Shown: piece by piece, positions 60,691 to 64,000 of the stretch
Layout of the letters: each line of letters opens with the position of its first letter
How positions within the stretch are numbered: position 1 is the first letter of the stretch
Assembly: GCA_026826555.1 (NCBI GenBank)
Contig: JAKSZT010054399.1
Coordinates: 1,437,286 to 1,501,285, forward strand
Reading direction: 5' to 3'
Origin: Tolypeutes matacus
Lineage: Eukaryota; Chordata; Mammalia; Cingulata; Chlamyphoridae
Length of the DNA: 64,000 nucleotides
Program-made: the position numbers and the translations under genes
The notes under the pieces: generated by a model
Seen by the model: only the letters and a program-made list of their open reading frames with translations
What the model was told of the DNA's origin: nothing
The model's database searches: none

Positions 60691-61141
60691 TGTGGTGGTT
60701 TAAAGCTGTATGGACCCCAGAAAAACATGTTCTTAAACTGAATCCATCCCTGTGGGTATGAACCCATTGTAATAGGTCCTTTTGATGAGGTGACTTTAGT
60801 TAAGGTGTGTCCCACCTCTGTCAAGATGGGTCTTAATCCTTTTACTGGAGTCTTTATAAGAGACTGAAATTCCGACACACAGAGAGAGAAAGTCACAGGA
60901 AGTAAGAAGCTGACATCAATGAAACGCAGAAGAGAAGGGAGAGATGCTGCCATGTGCCTTGCTAGGTGACAGAGGAGCCAAGAATCACCGGCAGCCAATC
61001 TTTGGGAAGAAAGCACTGCCTTGATGATGCTTTGATTTGGGCATTTTCCTGGACCCTTACCGTAAGTGAATAAATTCCTTTTGTTTAAGATGAACCATTT
61101 CATGGTATTTGCTTGGAGCAGCCTAGGAAACAGATACTAAC
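60691..61141 (+). mobile_element. MaLR-like solo LTR (family A, copy 5)
   Basis: It starts TGTGGTGGTTTAAAGCTGTA, has GTAATAGGTCCTTTTGATGA and an AATAAA at 61069-61074 followed by TTCCTTTTGT. Flanks CAAAC (60686-60690) and CAAAG (61142-61146) agree at 4 of 5. It is the most complete family A copy. A 155-codon antisense frame is a shadow. Confidence 0.8.
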
Positions 61142-61442
61142 CAAAGCACCAATTTATTAATTTCCTATGGAAAATATACTCACCATGAAGACCAAGATGT
61201 TTATCACTGAACAGTGTAATCTCTCCAAGGAACCCAGGTGCCTGAGGAACCTATTAACAATTAGGACAAAGGACAAAGAATTCCTTAAGGCCTATCTTCC
61301 ATGTGGTTGACAGTCTACACAGTATCACCTTCACAATAATTATGCACATGCCAAGTGACCTCGGTTCAGAATGAAAATACATTCTCAAGTTCTTAGGCTT
61401 GGCCTCTCATTTCTTAAGACTTTATTCCAAACATCTTTTTGT

Positions 61443-61446
<4 letters not shown>

Positions 61447-61473
<27 letters not shown>

Positions 61474-61474
61474 C
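61447..61474. repeat. TG microsatellite
   Basis: An uninterrupted TG run after GTTGTA. Confidence 0.9.
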
Positions 61475-61514
61475 TGCCTTGTTCATTGCAAAACCAACAG
61501 CTTTTCCTTGCAAT

Positions 61515-61768
61515 GAATGCTTTTTATTCAATAAACGTTTATTGAGTTCCCAATATAGCCAGGAGCTACAATAGATCTACAGTGTCGACAAAAATGGGTA
61601 GCACACAGGCCCCGAGAAAGCACACAAGGGCAAAAGGAGGATTGCACACATGCACAAGGATGCACTATGGGGAGAAAATTACTTTAGAGAAATTCCCCAA
61701 CAGTGCTATGAGGATTCAAAGGATGAGATGTGGAACCTGTTTGCCAAGATCGAGAGGGGCTGATTCAT

Positions 61769-61802
<34 letters not shown>

Positions 61803-62230
61803 ATTTAAGCTGGAACCTAATGAATGGCGATGATTTTAACAAGCAGAAATGAATGTTCAGGTGGGGTGGTAGGGAGGAAATGGGGCAGAGGGTAGGGGCA
61901 GCAGAGAGGTAGCACATGCCAAAGACAGGAGACAGAGTGGAGGCAAAGAAGCACAACACATCCAACATACTGGCCAAGTATATCTCAGGCTTAGGCTTGA
62001 AGCAGCGTAGAGGGAGGCAGAGCTGGGAAGTCTCCTGGGGCCAAAAGGTGGAGGGCCTTAATGCTAGGAGGCTCATTCTATGGGCACTGGCGCCTCACAG
62101 GTTTTGGCAGAGCAGTGGTTCAGAAAGATTAGTTTGGACTCAGAATGTACTGGAGAGGAAGAAAATGGAGGGAGAGGAGGCCAATGTGAGGTTGCTATGG
62201 CAGCTCTGATGAGAAAGGATGAGGAGCTGC
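61515..62230 (-). mobile_element. LINE-2 3' region, antisense
   Basis: TATTCAATAAACGTTTATTG, ACAGGAGACAGAGTGGAGGC, AAAGGTGGAGGGCCTTAATG and TGGTTCAGAAAGATTAGTTT are the antisense L2 3' module over about 700 bp. A TG microsatellite interrupts it at 61770-61801. Confidence 0.75.
61770..61801. repeat. TG microsatellite
   Basis: About 16 uninterrupted TG units within the L2 fragment. Confidence 0.9.
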
Positions 62231-62364
62231 CTGAAGAAGGACAGCCGCAATGGGAATAGAAAAGGCGGATGTAAGAGATACTGAGATAATCTGAATCTGA
62301 AGATCTTGGTAATGCTCAGAATGCAGAATTAGAAGATGGATGCGAGTCAAAGAGGAATAATAGA

Positions 62365-62545
62365 GGATAACATTCATGGGGGGCTGTGCTGAGCACTTCA
62401 CATGCATCTGGTCCTCCTAATAAATCCATGAAGCAGGTAGTACTATGATTCCCATCTCATAGACAAGTAACTGAGGCACAGAGATTAGCTAAACTCTGTA
62501 GGGTTGCAGAGGTGATAGGAAGAGTCAAAATTCCAACCCAGGCTT
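62365..62545 (-). mobile_element. MIR(b) element, antisense
   Basis: GCTGTGCTGAGCACTTCACA, TAAATCCATGAAGCAGGTAG, ACAAGTAACTGAGGCACAGA and AAATTCCAACCCAGGCTTCC follow antisense MIRb order. A hAT transposon lies immediately to the right. Confidence 0.85.
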
Positions 62546-62553
62546 CCCTAGAG

Positions 62554-62789
62554 CAGGGGTTCTTAACCAGGGGTCCACGGAACCCCAAGGAGTCTGTTGG
62601 AAAGATGTCAGGGGATCTGTGAGCTTGAATTGAAAAAAAATCAACTTATTATCTTTATTTTCTCTGACCTCTAACTGAAACCCAGCATTTCCTTCACTTA
62701 TGAATGTATGCGATAAATATATTACAGTAGTATTCATTTCACCTGACTGGCCAAGGGGTCTGTGGAACAAAAAAGGTTAAGAACCCCTG
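62554..62789. mobile_element. Non-autonomous hAT DNA transposon with perfect TIRs
   Basis: A 236-bp element has perfect 15-bp terminal inverted repeats: CAGGGGTTCTTAACC (62554-62568) and GGTTAAGAACCCCTG (62775-62789). The flanking 8-mers CCCTAGAG (62546-62553) and TTCTAGAG (62790-62797) agree at 6 of 8, the size made by hAT transposases. There is no transposase, so it was mobilised in trans. The family resembles a common mammalian hAT MER element that I do not name. Confidence 0.88.
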
Positions 62790-62799
62790 TTCTAGAGCC

Positions 62800-64000
62800 T
62801 TCCCTCATACTGCTCCCAAACTCCTCCCCTCATTCCTACCTCCTGCCTTTTACCAGACAGCCCCCAGATGGAAAAGGTTCTTCCTCTCCTCTGCCCATTT
62901 AATAAATACATTCTGATTGAATTACTCCCTTGTCCTGACTCCCAGAAGCCAACAAAAAGTAATCACAGTGCTGGAAACAAATTCATTTGTATCCATGTGA
63001 CATGGTACTTTGAAAACAGTAGCATAAAACTCCAGCATCTTATTCATGCCTAAAAAATGTTTTTTCTATACCAGCAGTTGGTATCATGATTAAAGTGTTC
63101 ATTTTATTTATTACTTTGTTATGGTAAAACAAAAGTAACCCTGCCTGAATTATCTACCATGTGTCAGTGGAAAGGTATTTTTCATATCAGTACACTTCCT
63201 GCTACGCAGATATTTTGATAATCAGCCCCATCTTAATTCAATGGCATTGTTCTCTTGGGATTTGGGCTAAGTACGAGATGATCTATGATGATTAGAGCTG
63301 ATCTTCACTCCTCTGGTAATGGCCCCACGGATTCTCTTCAGGTCTGTTCTGTTCTCAGGCTTAGACTCCTGAGTTGTCTTCTTCCACTCTGTTTTCTCTT
63401 TCGTACTAACACTACAGCACTGAAATTTCTTGATTGCAATTCAGTTACTACGAGGCTAATCATAGCATCATTTTCTTAAACACACACGGCAGCAGCTTTC
63501 AGCACAACACAATGCAGGTTTATTGGGTAATTACAGCTCCATCCTCGGCAAGTAAGGAACTAAATTTCACTGAAAAACAACGTGCTGGCATTCCCCCCCT
63601 CCCCCCACTAATGGGCCTTTTATGGCATGCTGTCAGTCTCATTGCCCTAATAATTGGAATTGTTACTGCAGTAACAGTCAACTGTTCTATATATTATGAA
63701 TAAGAGCAGCATATGCGGAAGTAGCTGAAAGAAATCATGAGTGTGAGCATGGGAACATGCGTGTGTGTATGCTAGTGAATATGTCCAAGAAATTATGTCT
63801 GTGCACACATGTGTATCTGTGCATGCATGTGCGTGCAGGGGGTGCATGTGTATGTGTGTACGCATGTATATAAATCCAAGGCCAACATTTTGCAGGAGTA
63901 AAGAATGAACTTCTGCCACAGTGTGGTGAGATCTAGGGAGGCCTTTTTGTTACTGCAGAACAATAGCCTTCATGATTTTACACCGCTCCAATATTGAAAG
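62800..64000. other. Intergenic to right edge; GT-rich stretch near end
   Basis: No gene recognised. From about 63745 to 63870 the sequence is rich in alternating TG/CA. The rest is unassigned. Confidence 0.45.

Noticed and set aside
60636..61103. 155-codon minus-strand open frame
   Set aside because: It is antisense to a family A LTR and has no protein resemblance.

Overview
This is vertebrate nuclear DNA from a placental mammal, almost certainly a xenarthran and most likely an armadillo such as Dasypus. Six tRNA-derived SINEs of the DAS type known from armadillo are present, most with clear target-site duplications, and several LTRs resemble lineage-specific MaLR-like families. The species call rests on repeat recognition and is an inference. 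Overlapping long ORFs in the window are explained by CpG-rich DNA or by repeats. There are no operons, CRISPR arrays or plasmid-like features.

The only recognisable protein-coding gene is MYLIP (also called IDOL), on the minus strand at the left end. Coding exon 1 (5140-5226) lies in a CpG island of about 1.1 kb. Coding exon 2 (4051-4241) follows after an 898-bp intron. Together they encode residues 1-92 and most of codon 93, the start of the FERM domain. The other exons, including the RING domain, lie beyond position 1. Positions 1-4050 are intron 2 and contain an L1 3' fragment. The likely promoter (about 5400-5600) has two CCAAT boxes and two GC boxes, no TATA box, and no upstream ATG in the probable 5' UTR.

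From about 5.6 kb to 64 kb the window is gene-free sequence upstream of MYLIP, consistent with the gene-poor interval upstream of MYLIP in human 6p22.3 (recalled). It is a layered record of transposons: ancient MIR and L2 fragments; old L1 3' ends, mostly antisense; hAT DNA transposons (MER20-like copies and a 236-bp element with perfect 15-bp terminal inverted repeats); many MaLR-like solo LTRs with 5-bp target-site duplications; a probable class I ERV LTR; and the DAS-SINEs. Several insertions are nested, which gives their relative ages.

I found no convincing undescribed biological system. The items most worth a second look are a long imperfect inverted repeat at 44.6-44.75 kb with a perfect 26-bp core, a perfect 25-bp CCAAT-containing palindrome at 12.44 kb, a DR1 nuclear-receptor-type site about 1.4 kb upstream of the MYLIP start codon, and the nested insertions at 30.8-31.4, 35.3-36.1 and 58.1-59.0 kb.
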